Below are positions 1-10,568 of a DNA stretch of 64,000 bases, piece after piece. A model generated the notes under the pieces. That model was not told where the DNA came from and made no database searches. It saw nothing but the letters and a program-made list of their open reading frames with translations. Origin of the DNA: Cydia pomonella (lineage: Eukaryota > Arthropoda > Insecta > Lepidoptera > Tortricidae); assembly GCF_033807575.1 (NCBI RefSeq), contig NC_084714.1, positions 776,501 to 840,500 of the forward strand, given 5' to 3'. Every line of letters begins with the position of its first letter. Within the stretch, counting starts at the first letter, position 1. The position numbers and the translations under genes were made by a program.

Positions 1-698
1 GACTATCGAAACGAGCCGCTCCAGCTCCTAGGCGGACACTACGATCATCTATTGGGAGCGTGCACGACTGTCACGCAACCTAGTGTCCGCAAGTCTAGGG
101 GAAAACGTCAATTCACTACATCTTATAAAACTACTCCAAAACTAAAAACTACTGAACGGATTTTCATACGACTTTCATCTATCAATAGAGTGATTCTTGA
201 GGAAGGCTTAAGTATATAACTTGTTAAGGTTTTGTGTAAATTGTTTGAAATATAACGATGTTGTCGGAAAAAATCACGTTGGCTAGGAGCTTTAATCGAA
301 AACGCTGCCTAATCCGTTTGAGCTATAACAACACAATGTATGGTGGGGTTGTTTCTCATTCATAGGTCTACAAAAAAGTCCGCGATGTTAAATGTCTATC
401 TTTTAAGGATAACTTACTATACATATTCGTAACTTCTAGAAAAAGATCACGTAATATGTGGCATTTGCAAAGCTATTTACATGGATACATTATTAACAAT
501 TATCAAAATAAATACGTTAGTTATATTAAGCATTTCATACAGATTACATTGGTCCCTTACACCATACAATTTAAATGAATATTTCAGGAGTAATCGTAAC
601 TCAAAGTTTCATTTCGAGCCATATAATTGTACGAAATGTTAAAGACGCTATCCGCAGTTAGTTCAAATTTTTACCACCTTATGCGCTGGGATCGATTT
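1..698. other. No gene seen
   Basis: Moderately AT-rich sequence. If the Gag relic to the right were intact, protease and reverse transcriptase would lie here on the minus strand, but I see no such reading frame. Confidence 0.5.
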
Positions 699-700
699 AC

Positions 701-1602
701 TTACCCCCACCATGCACTTCGCACGGTCCCAATCCCGAACACTAAACAATCAACGGCTTTCTTGCCAGTAAGACCGCAACGGTTTAGCAACATTATCTTA
801 TCATAAAAATATTCTTCTAACGAATCACTAAATCTAGCACGTTTGGCAAGCATTGTCGTAAGTAATTGTCCATGATTATCATTGCTAGAAAATGCTACTT
901 TTAATTTATCTTGCCATTCTGGCCAGGAAAACATAACAGTTGAGAGGCCAGCGTACCATTTTTGAGCTAGACCTTTAAGTTTTGGTAACGCAAAGTGAAC
1001 GGTTTGACGATCGTTCCAGTTATATATAACTGCGCATTCGTTCACTTTGTGTATCCACATCGCGATCGTTTGTTCCTTACAAGATGGATCAAATTCCGGT
1101 ATGTGTTTTGATTTGACAATTTTTCATTAGAACCCTTATCACTCATGGTACGCAAAGCCTCTACCAGTTGTAACATGGTAACATTATTACTGGGAACAGA
1201 GTGGGTATTCAGAGACTCACGTACAAGTCCATGATCGCGTCGCCTTCCCTGTGGTGAGGCCGTCACGGTTGCAGCCCTGCTGTGAGACCGTCGTCTCTCA
1301 CTGCGCCGCCGCTGACCGCGCGAGCGAGACCTGCTTGGACGACCGCGCCCCCGATGGCTGCTCCGCCTGCGCGCCCGGCGCCTGTCGCTGCGAGACCAAC
1401 GTCCGCTAGCGCGCTCCCGTGCCCGCTGACTGCTCCGGCTGCGCGGCTACCGCGTGCCGCCACGTGGACTTCGCGATCGGTTGCTCCGACTGCGCCTGCG
1501 ACGACCACCTCGTCCGTCAGCGCGCCTGGTCCTGCTGCGTGACCGGTGCTGACTAGAAGGTGGCGTCGTCAGTACACGCGACCTTCTCTGATCGCCCTCC
1601 AT
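701..1602 (-). pseudogene. Retrotransposon Gag relic (Arg/Ser-rich head plus capsid-like domain)
   Basis: The minus strand opens with an ATG at 1602-1600 and runs through an Arg/Ser-rich segment (about 1600-1260, many RRRS/RSRS tracts) into a leucine-rich linker and then a capsid-like Gag domain (about 1110-701). The Gag domain shows the usual WIHKVNE...ALPKL.G.A..WY...W.EW...L spacing, followed by a LAKRARF..SLEEYFY segment and FGI. This arrangement is typical of Gag from insect LTR retrotransposons, where Gag packages the element RNA. It is broken: an in-frame TAG sits at 1447-1449, a one-base shift near 1095-1110 separates the linker from the capsid frame, and the frame ends at 701 with no protease or polymerase beyond it. 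The high-GC Arg/Ser part also gives long spurious frames in other phases. Consensus-like splice signals border it (CAG at 1608-1606, GTAAGT at 704-699). I am confident of the family, not of the exact clade. Confidence 0.85.
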
Positions 1603-1614
1603 TTCCTGAAATGT

Positions 1615-2870
1615 AAATTTCTAACGCAAATCTCTGTCTTCAAATTAACGCAAATATGAGGGTAGAATGAAGCAATAATCATCAAAAAGATACTGCATGA
1701 TATTAAACTTAAACAGCATGAACTGGTACTTTTATTTATACTTTTCCCCAAATATATGCACCCCATTAAAATATGATTTTGTAACTCAAAACATCAGCTT
1801 AGCATAAATAATATCATTAGTGTTCAGTCAGGCAGTAATAGAAAGTATTTAGCAAAGTACCATCGATATCATTTTAATACATAGGTATTTACAGTAACCG
1901 CAACTTCAGTAATCATCTCCAAATACACCTTTTCTATTTTTAAAGAACCTTGACGTTTGATACGTATTTAATTTGTTGTGTCAGTATTTAATATTAAACA
2001 AAATGAATATAACGAAATATGAAGAAAAAAAACCAGTTCAATTTGTAACACTATTTACCAAACAACTTCGAATACTTAATATCCTATGTGCACAGTAAGC
2101 AATGCTATTATTTATTATTATATTACATTTTATCTCTTTTATTTATCATAGCCGTAGCAGTTTTGTGCATTTAAGCCCGTATTAAGCATTTACCTTGGCT
2201 ACTAATTTAATAGCTTCCTTACGCATGAACACCACTGAACACAATTTACGAAAACGAGCAATAATAGTAAAATCAGATCGATACTTACGTTTTTATTATT
2301 TGTTCAAACCACTGGTTCGACTCAAGTAGTTGATACTTACAACTCCTTTACATCCCTTACTTCTGAATTTGTAGGACAGCGAGCTGCAGTAAAACACTCA
2401 AGACACTTTAACAACTTTTATTCACTTAATATCAACCATTGAAAACTATTTAACGGTACATGGATATCAATTAACTTGCAGATACTGTCTTAGTAATCGA
2501 ACGTCGGTTCACGTCAACGCATACTGCCTCATTGTGAGAACCCCGCCGGCCGACGTTGGTGGACGGTGCATAAAACTACGGCGCCACTGTGACAGTATGT
2601 GTTGGCGGGGACTTAAATCTTCATAACAGTTTAACTTCTTAATTCTAAATTATGAACATTATAACGTTACCATATTCATGATAAATCATAATTTAATTAA
2701 AATAGTATTTACGTACGGAATTCAGTGTTGGACATCAATGAATTATATCATACAATGTCCATAATTCTAACACTATTTTAGTTTATTTTACCAACACATA
2801 TTTGTAAAAGGCTGTTTGTTTTCTAAATAATAAAAAAAGAATGTCTTAAGTCCGTCGAACTTTACACTGA
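1615..2870. other. AT-rich stretch without a recognisable gene
   Basis: No coding signal. The only structure seen is a GC-rich island at 2515-2612, listed separately. It could hold a degraded 5' leader or LTR of the Gag element, but I could not define LTR ends. Confidence 0.4.
2515..2604. repeat. Imperfect inverted repeat in a GC-rich island
   Basis: CAACGCATACTG near 2515 is mirrored by CAGTATGTGTTG at 2593-2604. A TGGCGCC motif on the minus strand (about 2580) resembles the start of a retroelement primer-binding site, but this is weak. Confidence 0.35.
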
Positions 2871-2880
2871 TTTTAAATCA

Positions 2881-3135
2881 AATATATTTATTGAGATAAC
2901 AATATACATAATGGACATATACAGATGATTACTATATCTAGCTTATATCTCAAATAGGCCCTTGAGGCATTGTACCAAGGATGCTGGCGGTATTTCCTCG
3001 TTGTATCGCAATACTGATACGTTGTGCGAGGAAGCCGCCAGCTCTTCGGTCACCAGTTACGTCAACCAGACGTTTCGCGATTTCTCCAAAAAACTTATGC
3101 GCGCTGGGACCCTATGGATGACATGACACTGATTT
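2881..3135 (-). pseudogene. 3' end of a non-LTR reverse transcriptase ORF (IQRGN-type)
   Basis: The minus strand encodes the extreme C-terminus of a reverse-transcriptase polyprotein: a GPSAHKFF segment, then KRLVDVTGDRRAG, then QRISIAIQRGNTASILGT and a stop at 2952-2950. I know this TGD..AG...QR.S.AIQRGN.AS.LGT ending from mobile-element polymerases of several animals. After the stop comes a short 3' UTR with AATAAA (2892-2887 on the minus strand). The copy is 5' truncated near 3130, and a TAG stands where a Trp would be expected just before GPSA. A second remnant of the same family lies at 42245-42420 on the plus strand. Confidence 0.7.
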
Positions 3136-3190
3136 GAATGTAACAAATTGTGGAGTGTCATTATACATTTTATATTTTCATAGAATTTTA

Positions 3191-3285
3191 ACATTAATTA
3201 TTTATTTAATCTTTATTGCACAAAAGAAAAACAATCTGATAGTACAAAAGGTGGACTTAATGCCACGAGCCATTCTCTACCAATT
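3191..3285 (-). repeat. LINE 3' tail (GCATTAAGTCCGCC type), copy 1
   Basis: On the minus strand this reads ...GCATTAAGTCCACC, a TTTGTACT box and then TGCAATAAAG followed by an AT tail. The same block recurs at 35463-35551, and a diverged form ends the LINE at 55570-56160. It is the 3' UTR of a non-LTR element. Confidence 0.65.
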
Positions 3286-3322
3286 ATAATCTTAGAATAA
3301 ATTTAAAAGTGAAAAAATGACT

Positions 3323-3394
3323 GTCTTGGGTGAGACTTGAACTCACGGCCTCTGGATCGATACTCCAGCGCTCTGCCATCTGAGCCACCAAGAC
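3323..3394 (-). tRNA. Intact tRNA-like cloverleaf, loop reads ATC
   Basis: The minus strand folds into a complete 72-nt cloverleaf. The acceptor stem GTCTTGG/CCAAGAC has 7 of 7 pairs, the D stem GCTC/GAGC 4 of 4, the anticodon stem CTGGA/TCCAG 5 of 5 and the T stem GTGAG/CTCAC 5 of 5. T8, A14, GG in the D loop and a TTCAAGT T loop are present. The seven-base loop GTATCGA puts ATC in the anticodon position, nominally Asp (GAU), which is not the normal insect Asp anticodon (GTC). Pol III signals are present: an A box TGGCTCAGATGG, a B-box-like AGTTCAAGTCT, and a T6 terminator (3317-3312) five bases after the acceptor stem. It could be a tRNA pseudogene or SINE head that kept its fold; a degraded inverted copy follows at 3427-3473. 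Confidence 0.55.
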
Positions 3395-3426
3395 CTCATC
3401 CGTAGGCAGCAAAATTTTCCAACCCA

Positions 3427-3473
3427 TGTGGTGGTTGAGAGCGTTGGAGTATCAATCCAGAGGCCGTGAGTTT
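3427..3473 (+). pseudogene. Degraded partial copy of the adjacent tRNA-like unit
   Basis: It matches the D-arm-to-T-arm part of the tRNA-like gene at 3323-3394 but lies on the opposite strand, with GAGTATCAATCCAG around the anticodon arm. The 5' acceptor half and the T-loop end are missing. Confidence 0.6.
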
Positions 3474-3489
3474 ATTATGATATTGCCAT

Positions 3490-3899
3490 ACTGTGTCATT
3501 GCAAATGTCATAAAGCCAACCTGCGGTGGCAGCATGTTTCCATTTTTATCACCTGTCACTATGCTTGTCACTTTTGCACATACATACTTGTTAGAACGTG
3601 ACAGGCATGGTGACAAATGATAAAGAGCCGACCATCTTAGGCCTACTGCGGCGGTATCATGGTCGCATTGTTATCACCTGTCATGCCATGCGTCACTTTC
3701 GCACTTATATACTTGTTAGAACGTGACAGACATAGTGACAAGTGATAAAGAGCCGACCATATTAGCCCTACAGCAGTGGCAGCATGGTTCCATTTTAATC
3801 GCTTCTCACTATGGCCGTCACTTTCGCACTTACATATTTGTTAGAACGTGACAGGCATGGTGACAAATGATATAGCGCCGACCATCTTAGCCCTACTGG
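3490..3899. repeat. 125-bp tandem repeat, about three units, each a hairpin
   Basis: TTAGAACGTGACAG recurs at 3591, 3716 and 3841, so the period is exactly 125 bp. Each unit holds a dyad: a TATCACCTGTCA arm is mirrored by a GTGACA..TGATA arm about 50 bases on. Units differ by point changes. Confidence 0.85.
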
Positions 3900-4205
3900 T
3901 ATGGACTTCGTCTATATTCTTATCTAATCTTATCTGTAATAAAGACATTTACGCCAAAACCTTTTACTCCTTTTAGAGGCTTTTTTTCGCAAATGTTCCA
4001 AACGTAAACTTGAATTGAAACTTTTTTTAATGTTAAATTACTTAGGCTTTCTTTTAGAAACATTTTAAAAATAAACCGTTTATCTATGCTAAAATACAGA
4101 GGGTTTTTAAGAAACATTTTTAATAATAAATAAAATTAGCAAAGGGTTTTTATATAATTTTAACAGGTAGGAAAGTTATTCAATAAAGACTTCGACAGAT
4201 TTTTC
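3900..4205. other. AT-rich spacer, nothing recognised
   Basis: About 300 bases with no coding or repeat signal that I can name. Several TTTAAGAAACATTTT-like motifs recur loosely. Confidence 0.4.
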
Positions 4206-4210
4206 ATTTC

Positions 4211-4302
4211 TCTAGTATTGCAGGCGTCCATAGGCTACGGTGACTGCTTACCATCAGGCGGGCCGTATACACTTGTTTGCCACCGACGTGGTATTAAAAA
4301 AA
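4211..4302 (+). repeat. Repeat S (3' module), truncated copy
   Basis: It carries the family hallmark TTGCAGGCGTCCATAGGCTA, then ACCATCAGGCGGGCCGTAT, and ends in an A-rich tail. Other copies in the window are at 9230, 17735, 28821, 46482 (minus), 49529 (minus) and 54939. It is a SINE-like or LINE-tail family well known to me from Lepidoptera by sequence, not by a firm name. Confidence 0.75.
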
Positions 4303-4412
4303 GTATGATAAAATCATTACCTAAATGCCCACAAACTGATAATTTATCCACAGGAGAGAAAATTTGTGTGTTCATCAAAGCTGTAAAGTTTTGTCTCTAA
4401 CTGCTGGCTAAC

Positions 4413-4616
4413 GGCCCGATTCGAAGAATAATTAAGACACATTTAAGATCTTGGAAAGATAACTAAATAACATGTCAAAATTGACGTTTATTTCGATTCC
4501 GCTGTGATCCGAATAAGATCTACGATATTTCTAACGTCAAAGTGAAACGATATCTAAATGAGAATTTATCTAAACCAGAACTTATCGTTATCGTATCTCA
4601 TTCTTCGAATCGGGCC
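4413..4616 (-). mobile_element. MITE A, copy 1 (internally deleted)
   Basis: The termini are perfect inverted repeats, GGCCCGATTCGAAGAAT and its complement. The interior matches, in reverse, the copies at 56269 and 62768 (blocks ACGATATTTCTAACGTCAAA and CTTATCGTTATCGTATCTCA). It is about 70 bp shorter than the 62768 copy. No coding capacity, so it would rely on a transposase from elsewhere. Confidence 0.85.
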
Positions 4617-4854
4617 GTACGTAGGAGCTACGAATTAAATCAAATACCACAAGGTATTGCAAATCCCATTCGATTATCGGTGACGTTTGGAGAGGCCTTT
4701 ACTTTGACCCAACTACAGTTTTTCCTGTATAAACTTCTGCTTTTCCAAAATTCGATCAGAAATGCAGTCACTCAGGCATTATCAAATTAACGATTGACAA
4801 AAGTATAATACAACACACGACACAAACTTACATTAGGTAGGCTGTTAAAATCAT

Positions 4855-5200
4855 AGGTTTTTAGGGTTCCACAGTCAACTAGGAACCCTTATAGTTTCGC
4901 CATCATGTCCGCCTGACCGTCCGTCCGCAGCTTTGCTCCGTGATAGATAGTGCTAGAAAGCTGCAATTTTGGCATGGATACATAAATTATGCATGGCAAC
5001 AAACGGTAAAAGTACAAAAAATTTTTTGAGGGTAGCCCCAATGCAAAGTGGTTTTCTTTATAAAACATTTTTCGCTTTAAGCCAATGGTGTGGGGTATCG
5101 CTGGATAGGTCTATCAAAACAAATAAGGGACTTCAATACCTAACCATTTTTTGATAAAGTGCATATTTTCGGAAATATACGCTCCAAAAGAATGCCGACA
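4855..5200 (+). repeat. Repeat P (AGGGTTCC family), 3'-truncated copy
   Basis: It starts with TTTTTAGGGTTCCACAGTCA and continues with the GGAACCCTTATAGTTTCGCC, CTTTGCTCCGTG and GCTAGAAAGCTG blocks seen in the fuller copies at 56757-57342 and 63105-63745. It has diverged a good deal and lacks the other terminus. Confidence 0.75.
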
Positions 5201-5574
5201 GGCTCTTTGCCGATGCCGATTTTTTATAATAACAGAATATATATACATTTTTATATAATGCATTCGAACGAAGCCAAATTTGGCTTTAATTTCTTTGTAA
5301 TCGCTCAGAAATATTATATTCTCATTACTAAAATTACCAATAAATATCAATCATGAAGCCTTTCTCTACAACTTTCGCTTGATAAGTAATAATTACGAAC
5401 TAAGTGAAGGTCTAAACGCACCATATAAAATTTTTAATAATTCTTTCACAAAAGCTCAAAATATGAAAATTGCTTATACAAAGGTGTAATTTTATTTTTG
5501 ATCGAACTCATCGATTACTTTTTTATTAAAACTTTCCAAAAATAACAATTCAACAACATGATTTCTCACGGTTA

Positions 5575-5850
5575 AATAATGACTCAGATACCTATCTAAA
5601 GATATATCTTATACCAAGGCATCTTAATATACCTTGTGATATATAGCTCGGTATACTACGGTATATTTTTTGATATATTTCGTCTCTCTCACAATGTAGG
5701 TGCTAGACACACAGCGAGATATATTTTGATATCGTTGACGTATGTGGTGCATAGCTATACTAAGATATATATCTGTCGGTACTTACGGTATATTACTATA
5801 ATTATATTATCGCTCGAAGTTGCCGCTTTCTGGCCCCGTCGAACAGAAAA
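5575..5850. mobile_element. MITE B fragment (GATATAT-rich)
   Basis: Blocks such as GATATATAGCTCGGTATA, TTTCGTCTCTCTCACA and GCTAGACACACAGCGA align with the complete MITE B at 20408-20766. The GCCCGTCA terminal repeats are lost here. Confidence 0.7.
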
Positions 5851-5859
5851 ATAGTATAC

Positions 5860-6470
5860 ACACCTCGACCAGTAAATAAGAATGCCTCAGATTACGTGTT
5901 TGTCGAACAAATTTTTGCTGCTACATACCTAGCATTTTTGCAGCTACATATATATACTATTAATTTTCAATGTGCCAAGTATTCCTAATGGATAACATTA
6001 GTGCCTAATGCTTTTCGGTTTCTAAGTGCTTTCCATTATACGAAAAAACTTCTGAAACCTATTCACCAAGCCTATTCAGCTTGTGCTAATTTACCGCAAC
6101 GCATAATTCTAACAAACCACATTGTCTGCTTCTTGCAAAATTCGTCCGATAATTCACCTTTGTTATCTTTGTGTTTCATACCAGTATTTTTGGAACAGTA
6201 TTTCAATTGTTATCGTCCATTAGATTATGCGGGTTAGATACGCAGAATTCGGTATAAAATATACGCATTATGACTAATTTTAAAACACTAGCAGCGATAA
6301 GGCTACGAGTCAAAATTATCTACCATTCTCTACTAGCTTTACAGAAAAAGATGTCTCTAAATCTAAAATGGTTGTTTCATACAAGTATCAATTTTCTGCA
6401 AGAGTATAGAAGATACTTTTTTTTAGCTTTGAGTTGTATAAAAACATTTTTTTGTATTTTTTAAATTGTA
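5860..6470. other. AT-rich DNA with short frames only
   Basis: Frames of up to about 80 codons exist but have no recognisable domain, no clear start context and no partner exons. Confidence 0.4.
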
Positions 6471-6479
6471 AAATTCGTG

Positions 6480-6629
6480 ATAGCATTGTGTGAACTTGCG
6501 CGCAAAGTTTGTTATATTGTTATTCCATTTCTATCTGTGAGTTCCTGTGATTGGCTTTGTATTGTTACCTAAATATGCATAATATTTTAATAGCTGTTGG
6601 TACTTCTTAAAATAAATAAATAAATAAAT
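6480..6629 (+). repeat. Probable LINE 3' tail with (AAAT)n
   Basis: An AT-rich segment ends in AAATAAATAAATAAATAAAT, the usual short-repeat tail left by target-primed reverse transcription. Confidence 0.45.
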
Positions 6630-6639
6630 GTGGACTGAG

Positions 6640-7340
6640 TAAAATATATCTAAATTTGTAAAACTATTTGAGATTATCAGATAATTCTGACACGTTGTTC
6701 TGTCCGCTACACTTTTTCAACTATCATCTATAGTTGAAGAGTATAAAGACCTTGCCTGTCTTTTTACTTGTTAATTTTAGTCAATATTTCTTCGGAATCA
6801 CTAGTGCAATTTCGCGTTCGAAACGTCGAAACTTTCAAAGGGACTGCCATTTTAATCTAAGGTTTTAAAATAAGAAGTAAAATAGGTCTTTTATCTGCTG
6901 CATTAAATAATAAATCATGAAAAATACCAATGTAATCAAATAAAATGCATAATAGTGTATGTTCTGTGTAGTGCGTCGTGTCCGCGATCCATCACGGTGG
7001 AACAAAAGGCAGAAGCGTGGAATTGATTCTACGGCTCGGAGACAATGCCCGCTCCGGCCAGTCCGGCCCAATACATACTATAGCTGTGTAGCTGTAGGCA
7101 CTAGAACCGGTTTAGAACACATTTGAATCTGAGACGATTTAGGGAAAACGCTGTGTTTATTTCAGTACATTTATTTAGTAAGCAGTTGTGTTACTAAAGC
7201 ATAGTTCTTCATATAGAATTGGTACGCACTAGAAGATTTTTATTTTTATTAAGTAAATAAAATAAGAAAGTTATGAATGATGATTTTAAATAGTAATGTA
7301 TTTAGCTTTCAAACACGTATAAATTAAAAAAAAATCTTTG
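6640..7340. other. No gene recognised
   Basis: Mostly AT-rich. A GC-richer patch at 6960-7080 has a short minus-strand frame without a known domain. Confidence 0.4.
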
Positions 7341-7344
7341 TTAT

Positions 7345-8269
7345 GTAAATAATTACGAACTGTTTTCATAATGGACCCCCTCATCTTCTGCACAACACTT
7401 TTGTCGACATTTTTGGCGTGTTGATTTCTTGTAGATCGCAATGAATTGACACCCTAGACAATTTGACTAGTGTTGTTTAAATTTTTATTTCATCATTGCC
7501 CAGTAGTTTTTAATAGATTGAAATTGGGGACAATTCGGAGGATTCATCTCGCGGGGTATGAATTTGGCCTGATTATTAACATACCATGCCAAAACTTTTT
7601 TTGAGTAGTTGCAGCTGGCTAAATCTGGCCAAAATTTCACAGGACCGTTATGGGTTCTAGTAAATGGCAATACTCATTTCTCTAAGCTCTCTTTAATATA
7701 AAGATATATTATCCGACTTCATTGTTGACTATGTTATAAAACTTTTCGTCTTACAGCCGCAATTATAAATTCCTTAATTGCCATATCATATGTTTTTTTG
7801 CGTACTTCTCAGGTTTCACGAACTTATATTTTTCGGGTACATTACCTCTATTATTGGCCATATAAAACTTCGAACCGAGTAGTTGATTAAAATCGAGTTT
7901 TACATACGTCTTGTCGTCACAGTCCGATTTGGCTGTTTTATTGCTCGATAGCTCTTATAGCCACCTCTGAGGTGAATCATCTTTATCTTTCTAGAAGTTT
8001 CTTTGTATTTTTGGGATAAATCGTAATTAGACCGTCCTGAAATTTGTTTTGAGTGACCTTGGCACTTTTCCCCGCAAAATCTTGTTATTTGTCCCAGACC
8101 TCCGATTAGTTTGTCTTTTCCTGACGGCTGATATAGTCTCCTTGTAACTTTTTATGACCCTACAAATACTAGCTTTTAGCATCTTAAGCGACTTAGCTGT
8201 CTTCGTCCGGGATCCATAAGAATTTTGGAAGTATTTGTGCACGATCAATCTCCTTTTCTCAATTTTCAT
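7345..8269 (-). pseudogene. Mariner/Tc1-type transposase pseudogene
   Basis: Several frames on the minus strand read in family order. An N-terminal helix-turn-helix region (8269-8027) has SRTKTAKSLKM and VIKSYKET. It continues as IHLRGGYKSYRAIKQPNRT near 7920. The next segment, in another frame, is the catalytic DDKTYVKLDF, where the first acidic residue of the DD(D/E) triad lies, then NNRGNVPEKYKFV. The C-terminal part (7670-7485) has FWPDLASCNYSKKVLAWY and NPPNCPQFQSIKNYW around the second and third catalytic regions, and a V..MRGSIMKTVRNY ending near 7345. The intact enzyme would cut and paste the element DNA. Here frameshifts and stops disrupt it, and about 35-40 codons appear to be missing between PNRT and DDKTY. 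I did not find convincing terminal repeats. Confidence 0.85.
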
Positions 8270-8279
8270 GGTCGAAAAC

Positions 8280-9225
8280 TTTAAAATGCATAAAGCTGGA
8301 AAAACAATATTTTCACCATTAATACTTTGAAGGTTGGTGATTGAACTGTAACTATCGATTTATTTTCCCGCCATGGAATTATTATTTTTTAAACATTGCT
8401 AATTATGTGCCAATTCTATATGAACTAAGCTTTAGGAAGTGATAAACAAAAGTAAATAAAACATTCTTATTTTTTTTAATTTCTATGTATTCACGGCTAA
8501 AAATTTTGGTTCAAATAACTCACTACAGAGCAAGTTTCTTACAAAAATTATTATCATAGTGTGAACTTTATTTTATTTAATAATTTATATTTAAACCAAA
8601 TGACACTATTTAAATTTGTAACCTGAGCCTATAAATCCTGGTCACGGCACCAAATTGTAAAGTTCAACTTTAGAAATACTTTAACCAATGAAATGAAAGG
8701 AAAGATGATTTTCCTACAATTCGTTTATAGCACCACTTGACATAGTTCAAGCTCCATTCAGCTGGCCATGCATGCATATTGCATGCATGGAATTGATTTT
8801 GGCGAACACAGAGAAACAATAGAAGCTCTGCATTGTACAAGCGATGGCCAAAATTACGTTAAGCCTGAATTCTAGTTGTTTAAACGCTTATTAGTTCTCA
8901 GACACATGAGTTAGTAGTGCTAGAATCATGCAGATGCTTAAATTAGCATGAAATTAACCGTATTTTAGTTAATCTGTTAGACACAAAAACATTAGTCTTA
9001 ATTTTAACTAGGTACCTGATTTACTTAAATATTCGTTCCGCGTCTCTTAAAAAAAAATATTTTAGCAATTTTTTCCGCATATTTTCGCTAAGCACATTTT
9101 TGACTGCTGTTAATTGAATACTGATCTACAAACAGGGTCAAACGGAATTATCTTTTTATAAAATATTGGGATTTATTTTTAAGTAGTCACATTTACATAA
9201 ATTATAAACTAAAATGGAAGGCATA
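8280..9225. other. AT-rich, no gene recognised
   Basis: It holds only a short palindrome at 8766-8790. Confidence 0.4.
8766..8790. repeat. Short perfect palindrome
   Basis: CCATGCATGCA and TGCATGCATGG face each other around a three-base TAT spacer (11-bp arms). Confidence 0.8.
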
Positions 9226-9229
9226 TAGA

Positions 9230-9338
9230 TCGCAACGCGCATGTAATATTTCTAGTGTTGCAGGCGTCCATAGGCTACGGTGACTGCTTACCATCAGGCG
9301 GGCCGTATGCTTGTTTACCATCGACGTGTATAAAAAAA
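9230..9338 (+). repeat. Repeat S copy
   Basis: It contains GCAACGCGCATGTAA, TTGCAGGCGTCCATAGGCTA and ACCATCAGGCGGGCCGTATG and ends in TATAAAAAAA. The part between the first two blocks is shortened compared with the copy at 28821. Confidence 0.75.
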
Positions 9339-9354
9339 TCCTAATGCTTAGGGT

Positions 9355-9515
9355 GTATTTTTTATGATAAAAGAGGCCAACGAGCAGACAAATTGGCTAG
9401 TCGTAAGCCATTACCATCGCCCATGGACACTTGCAACAAAATTAATAAGGAATGTTTTGCCTCCATCCCTATAAAAAGGGCACCACGTCGAGGCCGCAAC
9501 CACTAAATACTTATA
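9355..9515 (+). repeat. Dispersed LINE-like fragment (GCCCATGGACACT family)
   Basis: It carries TTACCATCGCCCATGGACAC and CTTGCAACA, matching the better copy at 57345-57620 and, by its later part, the copy at 20250-20405. Non-coding here. Confidence 0.5.
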
Positions 9516-9762
9516 TAAACTAGTTCGTTACAAATACTAAATTACGTGAAAGTTTCTTAGACCTAAGATTCCCGAAATTTCGATATTTCTGCCTTGAAAT
9601 GTAATGACGCACTCAGTCCTGTGACGACCCGACTCAGACCCTCATTCGGCGTGACGAGGGCATTGACAGGGCTCATGCCGATGACTAATGATGCCGAATC
9701 ATAATTACGATGGACTCCTGTGAAATAAGGACCAGGAGGCCAATTCGAACTTATATTTTTAT

Positions 9763-9888
9763 GTCACCGTCTTTATTGATTCGCCATTTAGGTTTCAGGC
9801 TGATTTGTTTGTTTAATGCCGTAAGTATTAATAAACTGAATTACCTATAGGTTGAACCCTAAATGGCTCATCAATTAAAGACCGTGAC
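9763..9888. repeat. Imperfect inverted repeat
   Basis: A GTCACCGTCTTTATTGAT...GCCATTTAGG arm is mirrored by CCTAAATGG..ATCAATTAAAGACCGTGAC, roughly 30-bp arms around about 60 bases. It is MITE-sized and seen only once. Confidence 0.6.
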
Positions 9889-10149
9889 TTCACATATTTT
9901 TCCGTTTATGTATTGGCGCGAGCGAGACGCAATGACATCATTTAGATATCAAAATGTAAATTTGATTTGGTCTCCAGTAGACTAATATAGTGTTTCTGTG
10001 AATTAGGGACTAGTAGAGTAATAATTTACTCTTAGTGCTTTTAAGATTGATTACCTTTTCTGCCAAAACTATATTAAAATTTGAATAATAAGTTTACTTA
10101 TGCTACCAGGTCAATTAGAGTTTCTCAGTCTGTTTCCAATACGATACTG

Positions 10150-10568
10150 ATATGATACTGATCTGTCAGTGTCAAAAATGACGTTAGTTGAAGGTTGACA
10201 TAATACGCAATTCAGCAGGTCCTCTAAAAGTGACTTTAGTTGAAGGTTGACATAATGCGCAATTCAGCAGGTCCTCTAAAAGTGACTTTAGTTGAAGGTT
10301 GACATAATGCGCAATTCAGCAGGTCCTCTAAAAGTGACGTTAGTAGAAAGTTGACATAATGCGTACTTCAGCAGGTCCTCTAAAAGTGACTTTAGTTGAA
10401 GGTTGACATAATGCGCAATTCAGCAGGTCCTCTAAAAGTGACGTTAGTAGAAGGTTGACATAATGCGTACTTCAGCAGGTCCTCTAAAAGTGACGTTAGT
10501 TGAAGGTTGACATAATGCGCAATTCAGCAGGTCCTCTTGTCACATACATGTTAGATCAGTATCATATT
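10150..10568. mobile_element. Inverted-repeat element carrying a 52-bp minisatellite
   Basis: CAGCAGGTCCTCT recurs at 10213, 10265, 10317, 10369, 10421, 10473 and 10525, so seven units with an exact 52-bp period occupy about 10176-10537. Most units contain TTGACATAATGCG. The array sits between inverted ends: ATATGATACTGATCTG on the left and its complement GATCAGTATCATAT on the right. Some units share TAGTAGAA..GCGTACTT variants, which points to unit-wise gene conversion or duplication. Confidence 0.85.

Noticed and set aside
1263..1542. Long open frames on both strands in a GC-rich low-complexity stretch
   Set aside because: They are shadows of the Arg/Ser-rich Gag head, which reads in another phase and joins smoothly to the Gag linker.
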